Notes under the pieces: generated by a model
The model's input: the letters and a program-made list of their open reading frames with translations, nothing else
Told to the model about the DNA's origin: nothing
Database searches by the model: none
Shown: positions 51,790 through 60,908 of the stretch, one piece after another
Position numbering within the stretch: the stretch's first letter is position 1
Layout of the letters: the number at the start of each line of letters is the position of its first letter
Source: Paraburkholderia ribeironis
GTDB lineage: Bacteria > Pseudomonadota > Gammaproteobacteria > Burkholderiales > Burkholderiaceae
Direction of reading: 5' to 3'
DNA: 64,000 nt
Assembly: GCF_900019265.1 (NCBI RefSeq)
Contig: NZ_CYGX02000031.1
Coordinates: 38,677-102,676 of the forward strand
Made by a program: the position numbers and the translations under genes

Positions 51790-54027
51790 TCAGAATCCGT
51801 AGCGCGCACGGCGCTGCGCAGCGCGGCGCTGCAGCCAGCCGATCACCATGTCGCGTGCACGCTGGCGCAGCTTGTCGACGCGGGTCGGATTCGTGACGAT
51901 CTGCGCGCGATAGAACGACGGACACAGTACCGCCGCATGCGAGACCTCTCCGCACAGGCCGCAGCCGACGCAGCTGTCGAGCACACTCGCCACCGGGTCG
52001 GTGCGCAGCGGGTCGGGGTTGGGCTTGATCGACAGCGACGGGCAGCCGGACAGGCGGATACACGAATGATCGCCCGTACACGTATCGGCATCGACGCCGA
52101 AGCGCTCGCGCACCACCCGCTCGCCCGACGCAATGGCCTTGCGCTGCTTCGGCTTCTCACGGCGCTGCTTGTTCAGCATGCACTCGCTTTGCGCGATCAA
52201 CACTTTCGGGCCCTTCGCGGCGGTCGTCAGCGCTTCCCTCAGCGTCGCCATCATCGTTTTCAGATCGTAGGTGCGCCGCACCGTCTTGACCCATTTCACG
52301 CCAACGCCGCGCACGGCCTGCTCGATCTCGTGGCCCGTGCTGCGGGTCGGATTGAGCGCCGTCGACGAGAGGATGTCCTGGCCGCCGGTCGCCGACGTGT
52401 AGCTGTTGTCGACGACAACAGTCAGGTTGTCGCTCTTGTTGAATACCGCGTTGGCGATGCCGCTCGTGAGGCCGTTGTGCCAGAAGCCACCGTCGCCCAT
52501 CACGGAGATCGCGCGCTTTCCTGCGGGCGCGTTGAGCGCGGCCGCGCTCGCGCTGCCCAGACCGTAGCCCATCGTCGTCGCGCCCAGATTGAACGGCGGC
52601 AGGATTGAGAACAGGTGGCAACCGATATCGGCACTCACGTGATGCGGCCCGAGTTCGCGCTCCAGCAGTTTCATCGCCGTGAAGATCGGCCGCTCGGGAC
52701 AGCCCGTGCAGAAGCCAGGCGGGCGGGCATGCACGTTGTCGTCGAGCGCGGGCAATGCCTCGGCTGCGACCGCCTCGGCTGCGACCGGTCGCGCGGCGGC
52801 GGCAACGCTCTGCGCCGAGGGCGCGTCAGACGTTGCAGGCACGCCGGCAGGCACGGCCACCACCGGAATCACCTTGCGGGGGACCGGCTGAGGCTCCAGC
52901 ACGCCATACTTCTCGAAGAACGCACGCAGGCCCTTCATCATGGTTGCGGCGTTGTACTCGCCCGCCAGCGGCAGGATGTCCTTGCCGTGCAGCGCGGCTG
53001 TCACGCCGCGCTGGCGCAGGATCGCGCCCGCGTTCTGCTCGACGAAGTTCGGCTGGCCTTCCTCGATCACGAGCACCGCGCGTTTGCCCGCGCAAAAGCG
53101 CTCCCATTCGGAGTCGATGAGGGGATACGCGACGTTCATGACGTAAAGCGGAATCTGCGATTCGCCATAGACGTCGGCAAGGCCGAGCCGTTCGAGCGCG
53201 CGCAGCACGGTGTTGTAGCTGCCGCCCTGCACGGCGATGCCGATATCGCGCGTGTCGGCAGCGAAGAACTCGTTGAGCTCACGTGACTCGATGAACTTCA
53301 CGGCCGCCGGCCAACGCTCGTGAATCTTTTCGCGTTCATGCAGGAAGCTCGCGGGCGGCAATACGATGCGGTTGACGTCGCGAGCCGGATTCTCGAGCGC
53401 CTCCTTGATCGTAAACGTCGAGCGGCGATTGTCCGAGGCGACGAACTGACCATGCACGTGGCACGCGCGAATACGCAATTGCAGCATGACGGGCGTGTTG
53501 CTCGCCTCGGAGAGATCGAAGCCGTCCTTCACGGCCTGCACGATGCACGGCAGATTCGGGCGCGGATCGAGCAGCCAGATCTGCGACTTCATCGCGAAGG
53601 CGTGACTGCGCTCCTGCATGATCGACGAGCCTTCGCCGTAGTCCTCGCCGACGATGATGAGCGCACCCCCGGTCACACCGCCCGACGCGAGATTGGCGAG
53701 CGCATCCGAGGCAACGTTGGTGCCCACCGTCGCCTTGAAGGTGACCGCACCGCGCAGCGGATAGTTGACCGAGGCGGCCAGCGACGCGGCGGCCGTCGCT
53801 TCGCTGGCGCTGTTCTCGAAGCGGATGCCGTGGTCGTTCAGGATGTCCTGGGCATCGGCCAGCACATCCATGAGGTGCGAAATGGGGGCGCCCTGATAAC
53901 CGGCCACATAGGCCACGCCCGATTCCAGCAACGCCTTGGTCACTGCAAGAATGCCCTCGCCGCTGAATACCTCGCCGGCGCCCAGACGCAGCTTCTTTAC
54001 TTCCTCGACAAACGACCGCTCAGCCAT
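51790..54027 (-). CDS. iorA: Indolepyruvate ferredoxin oxidoreductase alpha-type subunit
   Basis: About 745 residues. N-terminal pyrimidine-binding domain (FSGEGILAVTKALLESGVAYVAGYQGAPISHLMD), an Ala/Pro-rich linker, the thiamine-diphosphate domain (CTGCPERPIFTAMK, GDGGFWHNGLTSGIANAVFN, VVVDNSYTSATGG), then a C-terminal iron-sulfur segment with CTGDHSCIRLSGCPSLSI and DSCVGCGLCGEVSHAAVLCP. The ATG at 54027 has AAGGAC upstream. First gene of the aromatic operon. The family acts on arylpyruvates; here phenylglyoxylates such as isatinate are suggested by context. Confidence 0.88.
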   Translation of the reverse strand: MAERSFVEEVKKLRLGAGEVFSGEGILAVTKALLESGVAYVAGYQGAPISHLMDVLADAQDILNDHGIRFENSASEATAAASLAASVNYPLRGAVTFKATVGTNVASDALANLASGGVTGGALIIVGEDYGEGSSIMQERSHAFAMKSQIWLLDPRPNLPCIVQAVKDGFDLSEASNTPVMLQLRIRACHVHGQFVASDNRRSTFTIKEALENPARDVNRIVLPPASFLHEREKIHERWPAAVKFIESRELNEFFAADTRDIGIAVQGGSYNTVLRALERLGLADVYGESQIPLYVMNVAYPLIDSEWERFCAGKRAVLVIEEGQPNFVEQNAGAILRQRGVTAALHGKDILPLAGEYNAATMMKGLRAFFEKYGVLEPQPVPRKVIPVVAVPAGVPATSDAPSAQSVAAAARPVAAEAVAAEALPALDDNVHARPPGFCTGCPERPIFTAMKLLERELGPHHVSADIGCHLFSILPPFNLGATTMGYGLGSASAAALNAPAGKRAISVMGDGGFWHNGLTSGIANAVFNKSDNLTVVVDNSYTSATGGQDILSSTALNPTRSTGHEIEQAVRGVGVKWVKTVRRTYDLKTMMATLREALTTAAKGPKVLIAQSECMLNKQRREKPKQRKAIASGERVVRERFGVDADTCTGDHSCIRLSGCPSLSIKPNPDPLRTDPVASVLDSCVGCGLCGEVSHAAVLCPSFYRAQIVTNPTRVDKLRQRARDMVIGWLQRRAAQRRARYGF

Positions 54028-54087
54028 GACCGTCCTTTTACGTAGTCTTCCCGTGGCGCACGACGCGCCATCGTCACACATGAGGCC

Positions 54088-54130
54088 AGTATAGTTTAGA
54101 TCTAAATATTTCCAAATTCATAGTTAACCC
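54088..54130 (-). promoter_or_regulatory. iorA operon promoter with palindrome in the spacer
   Basis: On the minus strand: GGGTTAAC (54123-54130), TATGAATT (54115-54122), -35 TTTGGA (54111-54116), palindrome TTTAGATCTAAA (54095-54106) and -10 TATACT (54088-54093), 17-bp spacer. The palindrome is perfect over 12 bp and would place a repressor between the promoter boxes. The rest of 54028-54294 shows nothing else. Confidence 0.6.
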
Positions 54131-54294
54131 TGCAACCTGGCCATCTCTGCGATAGAACGCAGCGGGCCACACAGGGATGAACGGAAAGTGCGACGGCCAA
54201 CTGCGCTGCCGCGCTTGCGCGTTCAACATGATCTGAAAATCGCACGGCAGCGCAGATGGCGCACCATCTCCGGCCTGCCGTGCTACCGGACGCC

Positions 54295-54831
54295 TTAGCC
54301 TACGGCTGCGAGCGGTCCGGCAAGCGCCGTATATTGACCCTGCCAGTAGACCAGCGGGCGTGGCACGGACTCGTCGCGCACGAGCGCGCGCACGCGACCG
54401 ATCACGAGAAGGTGCCCGTGGCGCACGAGCAGCTCCTCCACCTCGCAATCCATGGCCACAACGCTATCCACCAGCAGCGGCGCGCCATCGCGCGTCATTT
54501 GCACCCACTCGTCGTCGCCGTAGCGCGCCTCGCCCTGCTCGCCGCGAAAGCCGGTGAAACGCTCGGCGATCGCACGCTGCTCGGTGCTCAGCAGGTTCAC
54601 GCCGAAGCGCCGCGTGCGCTCCAACAGCCCCGCCGACGAACTGGTCGCCTTCAGCGATGCGACCACCATGGGCGGCTGGGCCGAAAACGACGACACCGAG
54701 GTCGCCGTGAAGCCGCTGCGCTCGGCGCCATCCGCAACGGTCACGACGCAGACCGCACCCGCAAAACCGCGCATTGCCTGCACGAAGCGGCTGTTCAACG
54801 GCTCGGCGTCTTCCATGACCTCAGGCCGCAT
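54295..54831 (-). CDS. Flavin reductase (RutF/HpaC type)
   Basis: About 178 residues, split-barrel flavin reductase: FVQAMRGFAGAVCVVTVADGAERSGFTATSVSSFSAQPPMVVASLKATSSSAGLLERTRRFGVNLLS, then a VMAMDCEVEE-like strand and the HGHLLVIGRV finish. It overlaps the end of the LLM monooxygenase gene by 11 bp; a second ATG at 54816 is also possible. It would supply reduced FMN to that monooxygenase. Confidence 0.88.
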   Translation of the reverse strand: MRPEVMEDAEPLNSRFVQAMRGFAGAVCVVTVADGAERSGFTATSVSSFSAQPPMVVASLKATSSSAGLLERTRRFGVNLLSTEQRAIAERFTGFRGEQGEARYGDDEWVQMTRDGAPLLVDSVVAMDCEVEELLVRHGHLLVIGRVRALVRDESVPRPLVYWQGQYTALAGPLAAVG

Positions 54832-55936
54832 GGCGAATCTCACGCGGGCTGCGCAGCCCGTGTGCCTCCAGGATGGGCAGCACCGTGTCACGGAAGTATG
54901 GAAACTCCTTCACATAGTCCACGAACGAGAGCGTCGTGCCCTTGAAGCCCGCTTCGGCGAGCGAAATCAGCCCTGCCGCCACCTGTTGCGGCGTCCCGAC
55001 GAGCGGAAAGCCGCCATGACCCGCAGCCATCCGGTCGCGGATCAGCGCAAGCAGATCATGAGGGAACGACTGCGCATTGGCGAACTGAAGTGCCACGAGG
55101 TTATCGACTGCGCCCCAGTCCGCATTGTCCTGCGCGAAATATTGGAGGTACTGGCGTGCCTCCTCCTCGGTCGGGCGGCAGACCACATGCGAAAACGTCA
55201 GCACGTTCACCGCTTTCCTGGCGGCGGCGGCTTTCTGCTGCAGTTCTGCCACTTCCGTGCGCGAGCGCTCGAGATCGATCGCCGGCGTGAACAGGAAGTT
55301 CGCGTTGCCGATCGCGAAGTCTCTCCCCTCGCCCGAGCCCGCCGCGTTCAGGATTGGCGGACGCTCGCCGTTCCAGGGCTGCGGCAGGCCATAAACATTC
55401 TTCAACTGAAAGTTGGCACCTTCCCAGTTGAACGGACCTTCGTGCGTCCAGATCTTCTGCACTACGTCGAACCACTCCTGCGCGTATGCATAGCGCTGGT
55501 CGTGGCCCGCCGCGAGCGGCAATCCAAGCGCCTCGTATTCGGGGCGATTCCAGCCCGCGACGATGTTCAACCCGGCGCGTCCCGCGCCGATCTGATCGAG
55601 CGTGGCGATCTGCTTGGCTACGACCACTGGATGATTGGCCGCTGTGTGGATCGTCGCGAAGACGGTGAGATTGCGCGTCTTCGCAAGCAAGCCCGCAGCC
55701 CACGTCATTGTCTCCAGCACCGAGCCGTGGAAGTCCGTTTCGCCGCCGTAGCCGATCCAGCGCGCGATAGGCAGCATGAAGTCGATGCCCGCTTCGTCCA
55801 GCATGATGGCGAGCTTTTCGTTGTTCTCCCAGGAGTTGTCCCAGCGCTCGCCAATCTTTGTCGCCGACATCCCGCCCGAGCAATTTGTCGCGAATGTGCC
55901 GAGAATGAAATCCTTGGTGTTCAGAATTCGTCTCAT
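54821..55936 (-). CDS. LLM-class flavin-dependent monooxygenase (RutA-like)
   Basis: 371 residues, luciferase-like TIM barrel. Typical RutA-group segments: NCSGGMSATKIGERWDNSWENN, LPIARWIGYGGETDF, ETMTWAAGLLAKT, FATIHTAANHPVVVAKQIATLDQI, GRAGLNIVAGWNRPEYEALGL and HDQRYAYAQEWFD. Such enzymes use reduced FMN and O2 to attack amide, C-S or N-heterocyclic substrates. AGGA lies 7 bases before the ATG at 55936. Paired with its own reductase and a divergent regulator, without other rut genes, so uracil is unlikely to be the substrate. Confidence 0.87.
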   Translation of the reverse strand: MRRILNTKDFILGTFATNCSGGMSATKIGERWDNSWENNEKLAIMLDEAGIDFMLPIARWIGYGGETDFHGSVLETMTWAAGLLAKTRNLTVFATIHTAANHPVVVAKQIATLDQIGAGRAGLNIVAGWNRPEYEALGLPLAAGHDQRYAYAQEWFDVVQKIWTHEGPFNWEGANFQLKNVYGLPQPWNGERPPILNAAGSGEGRDFAIGNANFLFTPAIDLERSRTEVAELQQKAAAARKAVNVLTFSHVVCRPTEEEARQYLQYFAQDNADWGAVDNLVALQFANAQSFPHDLLALIRDRMAAGHGGFPLVGTPQQVAAGLISLAEAGFKGTTLSFVDYVKEFPYFRDTVLPILEAHGLRSPREIRHAA

Positions 55937-56016
55937 ATCAATCCTGTCGCAGTAAAATTTGTTCACACGACGGGCCGCCTTGCGACGGCACAGGCCGACA
56001 ACCGCGCGATTCCGCA

Positions 56017-56565
56017 ATGACCGAAAAATCACGCAGAACCCCGAAACACACTGCTTCCGAACATCGCTGGCACCTTGCGATAGACGACTTCGGCGTCGAG
56101 ATCACCGACCTCGAGTACGCTGTCATGCGGCTCGATCAATCGTTCTCGCGCTGGCAGTCCGAATGCATGGCGGCCGTTACGGGCGTCACGCTGAGCGGAC
56201 AGGAAAACGCACTGCTGCATATCATCCACATGCACGAACGGCCCAAGACCATCCGCGATCTTCTGCACATGACCAACCGGCAAGACGTAGCTAATATGCA
56301 GTACGAACTACGTAAGCTGATCAAATCCGGACTCGTCGAAAAAAATGGCACGGCGCGCGCCGGCGTGTACTACATGACGACAACGGAAGGCGCGCGTGTG
56401 TGCGAAAACTACGCGGAGTTACGCCGCGCGGTGCTGCTCAAGATGGCTGCTGCGGCGTCGGCGATCAAATCCGCTGCCGCTGAAGCCACGGCCTGCCTCG
56501 AACAGATGGAACATGTCTACGAATCCGCTACGCGCGAGGTCACGACGTTCCATCGGCGGCGCTAA
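56017..56565 (+). CDS. MarR-like winged-helix regulator
   Basis: 182 residues. Helices up to WQSECMAAVTGVTLSGQENALLHIIHMHERPKTIRDLLHMTNRQDVANMQYELRKLIKSGLVEKNG form the DNA-binding winged helix; the C-terminal half is helical (AAAASAIKSAAAEATACLEQ) for dimerisation. Divergent from the LLM monooxygenase gene across 80 bp, so it most likely controls that pair. Confidence 0.83.
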   Translation: MTEKSRRTPKHTASEHRWHLAIDDFGVEITDLEYAVMRLDQSFSRWQSECMAAVTGVTLSGQENALLHIIHMHERPKTIRDLLHMTNRQDVANMQYELRKLIKSGLVEKNGTARAGVYYMTTTEGARVCENYAELRRAVLLKMAAAASAIKSAAAEATACLEQMEHVYESATREVTTFHRRR

Positions 56566-57096
56566 CCTGGCGCCTGGCACCCTGAAGCAATCCCGATCTT
56601 GAAGTGCGCTCGCTCTTCCAGACCCCCAACCTTTAAATGGAATTTCACATTGAAACTCTATTTGAACGAATCGTAGAGCAGCCGATTTTCGGCTGCAACC
56701 AAATTTCGCTAGGGGAAAACACCATCCGGAAAGGAGATTCTCGGGCCATCTGTTGGGCACGGCACGCTCGCGTCCAGCGGTGTGCTGATGTCCAGAATCC
56801 CGTTGGTGCGTACGAGCCAGTCTCGGCACCAGGCTGACCACTGCAAACGGTCGTCATCGAGCGCACTCGAGGCGGCCGACTCGTCAGCAGTGAATGGATG
56901 ACTGGTCACACGGCCGGACGCCGCGCTGTCATCGGTCTGCTGCGCGACCCGCGGCATTGTGGCGATGAAGACCCCTATCGCGCCCCACCGGAGGTCTGAT
57001 GTCTCGCATCAGGCCCATCGGCATGCCCATTTTCTAAAGAGATCGCATAATCTGCCGATAAACAAGTCATCGTACAACAACGGGTTGAAAAGCGGC
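56566..57096. other. Intergenic region before the chemoreceptor
   Basis: About 530 bp. A minus-strand frame and a plus-strand extension of the chemoreceptor frame cross it, but neither shows a domain; the extension lacks a ribosome site and has His/Arg-rich shadow composition. Some AT-rich sequence at 57040-57090 may hold the receptor promoter. Confidence 0.45.
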
Positions 57097-58653
57097 ATGC
57101 GAAACGTATCGGTTCGAAATAGTCTCCTGGCTGTCTTCCTGATCTTTGCGGCGATGATTTTGCTCGGTGGCGTGCTCGGGGTCGCCACGCTCAGCCGCGC
57201 GAATACCAATCTCAGCCGCATCCATCAGATTGCGATTCAGGAAATTCTCGTCAACGACGCATACAAGGACTCCACCCGCACGCGAGCCGCGTTGACGCGG
57301 GCTTACTCAGCGCTAAAGGAGCGCAACGACGAGGCGACACGAGACTCGGCATTGAAGAGCGCCGAAACGACCATCAACCGGGCGGCTGCCGAAACCGAGT
57401 CGTTTCGTAACGCCGCCGCTTTTCGTGGCCAGGACGACGAGTTGAAGCAGAAGTTGATCGATTCGTCGGTCAACCTCGCGGCGATCCTGAAGAAAGCCGC
57501 CGATGCACTGCGTGCCGGCGACACGAACGCCTACGCCGCTATCAACAATCGCGACATTACGTCGACCGGCGTAGCGTATTCGGTGAATGTCGAGAAATTC
57601 CAGAGCGTGGCAAACACGTTGTCGAACGATGCCATCGCACAGGTCGATCGCGAATATACCTGGGTCGTCAGCCTCGTCATTGTGGGGGTGAGCGCGGCGC
57701 TGGCCCTGATCGTCGCCTCGCATTTCGTGCTGCGACGCATCGTGACGGCTCCGCTGAACGATGCCGCCAATCTGCTCGATCGCATCGCGGCAAATGATTT
57801 GACAACGCGCATTCCCGAGGCAAGCCGCAACGAGATCGGTCAGCTATTCGCGGCGATGCAGCGGATGCAGTCTGGTTTGTCCCAGACAGTGGCGAACGTG
57901 CGCAACAATTGCGAGGCCATTCACGGCGGTGCGCGCGAGATTGCCGCGGGCAATCTGGATCTGTCGAGCCGCACGGAGCAGCAATCGGCGGCACTGGAAG
58001 AAACCGCAGCCAGCATGGAGCAATTAACGTCCACCGTCAAACAGAACGCGGACAACGCACAGCAGGCAAGCACACAGGCTGCGAGCGCAGCCGACGTCGC
58101 CGAGCGTGGCGGCGAGGTGGTCGAGCGCGCCATCCAGACGATGAATGCAATCAGCCAGAGTTCGCGCAGGATCGCCGAGATCACCGGGATGATTGACAGC
58201 ATCGCATTTCAGACCAATATCCTTGCGCTGAATGCGGCGGTCGAATCAGCACGGGCCGGTGAGCAGGGACGCGGCTTCGCGGTGGTCGCCAGCGAGGTTC
58301 GCAGCCTCGCCCTGCGCAGCGCGGACGCTGCTCGCGAGATCAAGGCCCTGATCGGCGCCTCGGTCGAGGACGTGGCGAACGGCAATAGCCTGGTTGCGCA
58401 GGCGGGTCAGTCGATGCAGGAGATCGTGAGCGCAGTGCGCGGCGTGGCCACCATCATGAATGAAATCAAGGCGGCCACGATCGAGCAGAGCACGGGCATC
58501 GAACAGGTCGGCCAGGCGGTCACGCAGATGGACCAGGTGACCCAACAGAACGCGGCACTCGTCGAAGAAGCCGCCGCTGCCGCGAGCGCGCTCGAACAGC
58601 AGGCGCAGTCAATGACGGATGCAGTCTCGGCATTCCGTCTCGCCGCGCAATAG
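57097..58653 (+). CDS. Methyl-accepting chemotaxis protein
   Basis: 518 residues, Tar-like layout: helix 1 (~8-30), a periplasmic four-helix-bundle sensor (~31-188), helix 2 (~190-212), HAMP ([27 protein letters not shown]), then the long signalling coiled coil with the hairpin [51 protein letters not shown]. Methylation-type Glu/Gln pairs flank it ([16 protein letters not shown]). There is no C-terminal CheR-docking pentapeptide. The start [14 protein letters not shown] at 57097 is preferred over an in-frame start 138 bases earlier. Ligand unknown. Confidence 0.92.
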   Translation: MRNVSVRNSLLAVFLIFAAMILLGGVLGVATLSRANTNLSRIHQIAIQEILVNDAYKDSTRTRAALTRAYSALKERNDEATRDSALKSAETTINRAAAETESFRNAAAFRGQDDELKQKLIDSSVNLAAILKKAADALRAGDTNAYAAINNRDITSTGVAYSVNVEKFQSVANTLSNDAIAQVDREYTWVVSLVIVGVSAALALIVASHFVLRRIVTAPLNDAANLLDRIAANDLTTRIPEASRNEIGQLFAAMQRMQSGLSQTVANVRNNCEAIHGGAREIAAGNLDLSSRTEQQSAALEETAASMEQLTSTVKQNADNAQQASTQAASAADVAERGGEVVERAIQTMNAISQSSRRIAEITGMIDSIAFQTNILALNAAVESARAGEQGRGFAVVASEVRSLALRSADAAREIKALIGASVEDVANGNSLVAQAGQSMQEIVSAVRGVATIMNEIKAATIEQSTGIEQVGQAVTQMDQVTQQNAALVEEAAAAASALEQQAQSMTDAVSAFRLAAQ

Positions 58654-58785
58654 AAGCTCGGCTTGATCGAGGCCAGCCGCTCATCGATCAATCGTCCTCC
58701 ACCAGACCGATATTGTTGTTCGACGCCTGATCAGATGCGCGCGAACGTTGGATCACTTAAACCATTTTCTAACAGGAGTATCAAC

Positions 58786-59886
58786 ATGAATGTTAAAGGC
58801 GTGTTGGGCGCCACCGCAATGCTGATCGCCGGTGCTTCCGTCTCTTGCGTCTCACAGGCTGCGACCTACGCATATGTATCGAATGCGGATAGTCAGGACA
58901 TCTCAGTTTTCAGTCTCGACAAGTCGAACGGCTCGCTTGCGCCCGTCGAAACTGTCGCTGTCGGCGCAACGGTGATGCCGATGACGTTTTCGCCGAACCA
59001 TCTCCGGCTCTACGCAGGACTGCGCTCGAAGCCTTATCGTGTGGTGAGCTTTGCGGTCAATCCGCTCGACGGCCGGCTGCTCGAACTCAGCACGGCGCCG
59101 CTGGCAGACAGCATGGCGTATATCTCGACGGACGCAAGCGGCCACTACCTCTTTTCCGCGTCGTACGGTGGCAACCTTCTGGCAGTGAACCGGATCGGCG
59201 CGAATGGTGTGGTCGGCGACGTGCAGCAGACTGTCAAGACTGGCCCGATGGCTCATGCGATCCGCAACGCCCCCGACAACCGTTTCGTATTCGCGTCGGT
59301 ACTCGGCGCGGATGCCTGGCTTCGTCTCAAGTTCGATGCGTCGAATGGGCAATTGACCGAGGACGCCACGCCCGCCTATTCGTTGCCGCCGAAATCGGGA
59401 CCACGCCACTTCGTATTCTCGCCGGATCATCGCTTTGCATACCTGATTGATGAACTCGACGGCAAGCTACACGTACTCGCCTTCGACAGCACCCGCGACA
59501 CCGTCAAGCCGGTCGAAACAGTCTCGATCCTGCCGCCCAATTTCTCCGGCGACAAACCATGGGGAGCGGATCTCCACCTGACTCCGGACGGGCGATTCCT
59601 GTTTGCCTCAGAGCGCACGTCGAGCACACTCGCGGCTTACAAGGTCAACGCTGCGTCGGGCAAGCTGAAGCGTATCGGTACATACCAGACCGAGAAGCAG
59701 CCGCGCGGATTCAATATCGATCCGTCCGGCAAGTACTTGCTGGCTGTCGGACAATTGTCGACGAGCCTGAGCGTTTACAACATCGATCGTAAAACTGGCG
59801 AGCTGAGTGCGATCGGACAGTATCCGGTTGGCAAGGGTGCCAACTGGGTTGAAATCGTTGAGTTTGATGGCATAACTAACGAGTGA
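58786..59886 (+). CDS. Exported lactonase-family beta-propeller (6-phosphogluconolactonase-like)
   Basis: 366 residues. A signal peptide (MNVKGVLGATAMLIAGASVSC, then VSQAATYA) precedes a seven-bladed propeller with repeating strands such as AYVSNADSQDISVFSLD, FSPNHLRLYAGLRS, FVFSPDHRFAYLIDEL, LTPDGRFLFASERTSSTLAAYKV and GFNIDPSGKYLLAVGQ. Members (Pfam lactonase, Pgl/YbhE-like) are usually cytosolic; this one is exported. AGGAG lies 8 bases before the ATG. Natural substrate unknown. Confidence 0.85.
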   Translation: MNVKGVLGATAMLIAGASVSCVSQAATYAYVSNADSQDISVFSLDKSNGSLAPVETVAVGATVMPMTFSPNHLRLYAGLRSKPYRVVSFAVNPLDGRLLELSTAPLADSMAYISTDASGHYLFSASYGGNLLAVNRIGANGVVGDVQQTVKTGPMAHAIRNAPDNRFVFASVLGADAWLRLKFDASNGQLTEDATPAYSLPPKSGPRHFVFSPDHRFAYLIDELDGKLHVLAFDSTRDTVKPVETVSILPPNFSGDKPWGADLHLTPDGRFLFASERTSSTLAAYKVNAASGKLKRIGTYQTEKQPRGFNIDPSGKYLLAVGQLSTSLSVYNIDRKTGELSAIGQYPVGKGANWVEIVEFDGITNE

Positions 59887-60286
59887 GGTTTGATTCCCGG
59901 CTAGCTGAGCGGTGGGGATGGCGTTTCTGATTCCGCTTTCATCGGGTGCCGTTGTCTACGTCTTGTCGGCGGCGCTGCTTCCAGCTCCACGGAATGCCGA
60001 CAAGAGCGCTGCGCCTGGCGACCTGCTGTTCGGCCGGCGCAACTGCACTCCACAACTGTGCGGCCATGCGCTGCACAGCCCACCACATTTGCGCCAAATA
60101 TGCGCGAATAGATCGTCTGCGGTACGACCATAACGCGGCGTTGTGCGTCACGACTGGTGATTGCTCACCATCGCTGATTGCTCGCAGGCATTCCTATTCA
60201 TCAGACAAGCGACAGGGCCAACGGCTCGCAACTCGGCGCGGTTTTGCGGCGGCGTCGTGTCGGCCATCGCTGTTGGCCCCATAACG
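59887..60286. other. Intergenic region between the lactonase gene and the ohr promoter
   Basis: About 400 bp without a gene I can support. Minus-strand open frames (for example 59939-60151, 70 codons, Trp/Arg-rich) have no ribosome site or domain. No terminator with a T-run is seen after the lactonase stop. Confidence 0.4.
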
Positions 60287-60356
60287 AATCGCACGCGATT
60301 TAATCTTATACGCTTGACATTGTTCGCCGCCTCGTCCATTATGCATCGCATGCGAT
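60287..60356 (+). promoter_or_regulatory. ohr promoter flanked by two OhrR-type operators
   Basis: Operator 1 AATCGC-AC-GCGATT (60287-60300) and operator 2 ATCGC-AT-GCGAT (60345-60356) flank TTGACA (60314-60319), 17 bp, CATTAT (60337-60342). The same ATCGC-N-GCGAT box occurs twice at the ohrR promoter, which supports OhrR binding. Confidence 0.65.
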
Positions 60357-60412
60357 CTGATCTTATGCGACGCATACACCATCCAAACCCGTTATCCATC
60401 GAGGAATCCATC

Positions 60413-60859
60413 ATGACCACGATCGACAAAGTCCTTTTCTCGGGCAATTCCCACACCACGGTCAACCGCGACCCCAGCGTCCAGCGCGGCGAGTTCGGTG
60501 TCGTCGACCTCAAGCTGTCGGCGTCCGGCGGCGAAAGCCTCGACGTCATTGCCACCGAGCCGCACCCCAGGGCCGAGCAGCTCTTTGCCGGCGCGTGGTC
60601 GGCTTGCTACATCTCGGCGCTCGGGATCGCGGCTTCGCTAAAGAAGGTTACGTTGCCGCCGGACTATTCGGTGGATATCCAGGTCGACGTCGGCCAGACC
60701 GGTCCCGGCTGGTTTCTCGGCGCCCATTTCACGGTCCGGATACCGGGGGTTGCACAGGACGTCGCGGAGGCGATCGCGCGCAGCGCCCATCAGATCTGCC
60801 CGTACTCGAAGGCTGTGCACGGAAATATCGACGTGGTCCAGACCGTCGTCACGGCCTGA
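60413..60859 (+). CDS. ohr: Organic hydroperoxide resistance protein (Ohr/OsmC family)
   Basis: 148 residues. The two peroxidatic/resolving cysteines are Cys65 (AWSACYISAL) and Cys129 (HQICPYSKAV), spaced as in Ohr. The upstream GGESLDVIATEPHPRAEQLFAG stretch and a C-terminal GNIDV strand fit. Ohr reduces fatty-acid and other organic hydroperoxides with lipoylated proteins. GAGGAA lies 6 bases before the ATG. Controlled by the OhrR-type boxes upstream, and in a run with ohrR 0.6 kb downstream. Confidence 0.88.
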   Translation: MTTIDKVLFSGNSHTTVNRDPSVQRGEFGVVDLKLSASGGESLDVIATEPHPRAEQLFAGAWSACYISALGIAASLKKVTLPPDYSVDIQVDVGQTGPGWFLGAHFTVRIPGVAQDVAEAIARSAHQICPYSKAVHGNIDVVQTVVTA

Positions 60860-60908
60860 CCCCGCAACACGCGTACCTATCACTGACTTCATCTGGAGAG
60901 ATTCGATC

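Noticed and set aside
50311..52608. A 765-codon plus-strand open frame opposite iorA and iorB
   Set aside because: Same shadow effect; composition is unlike a protein, and iorAB on the other strand are unmistakable.
54821..55936. Uracil monooxygenase RutA itself
   Set aside because: The fold fits, but rutB-E are absent and the partner regulator is MarR-like, so a uracil pathway is not supported.
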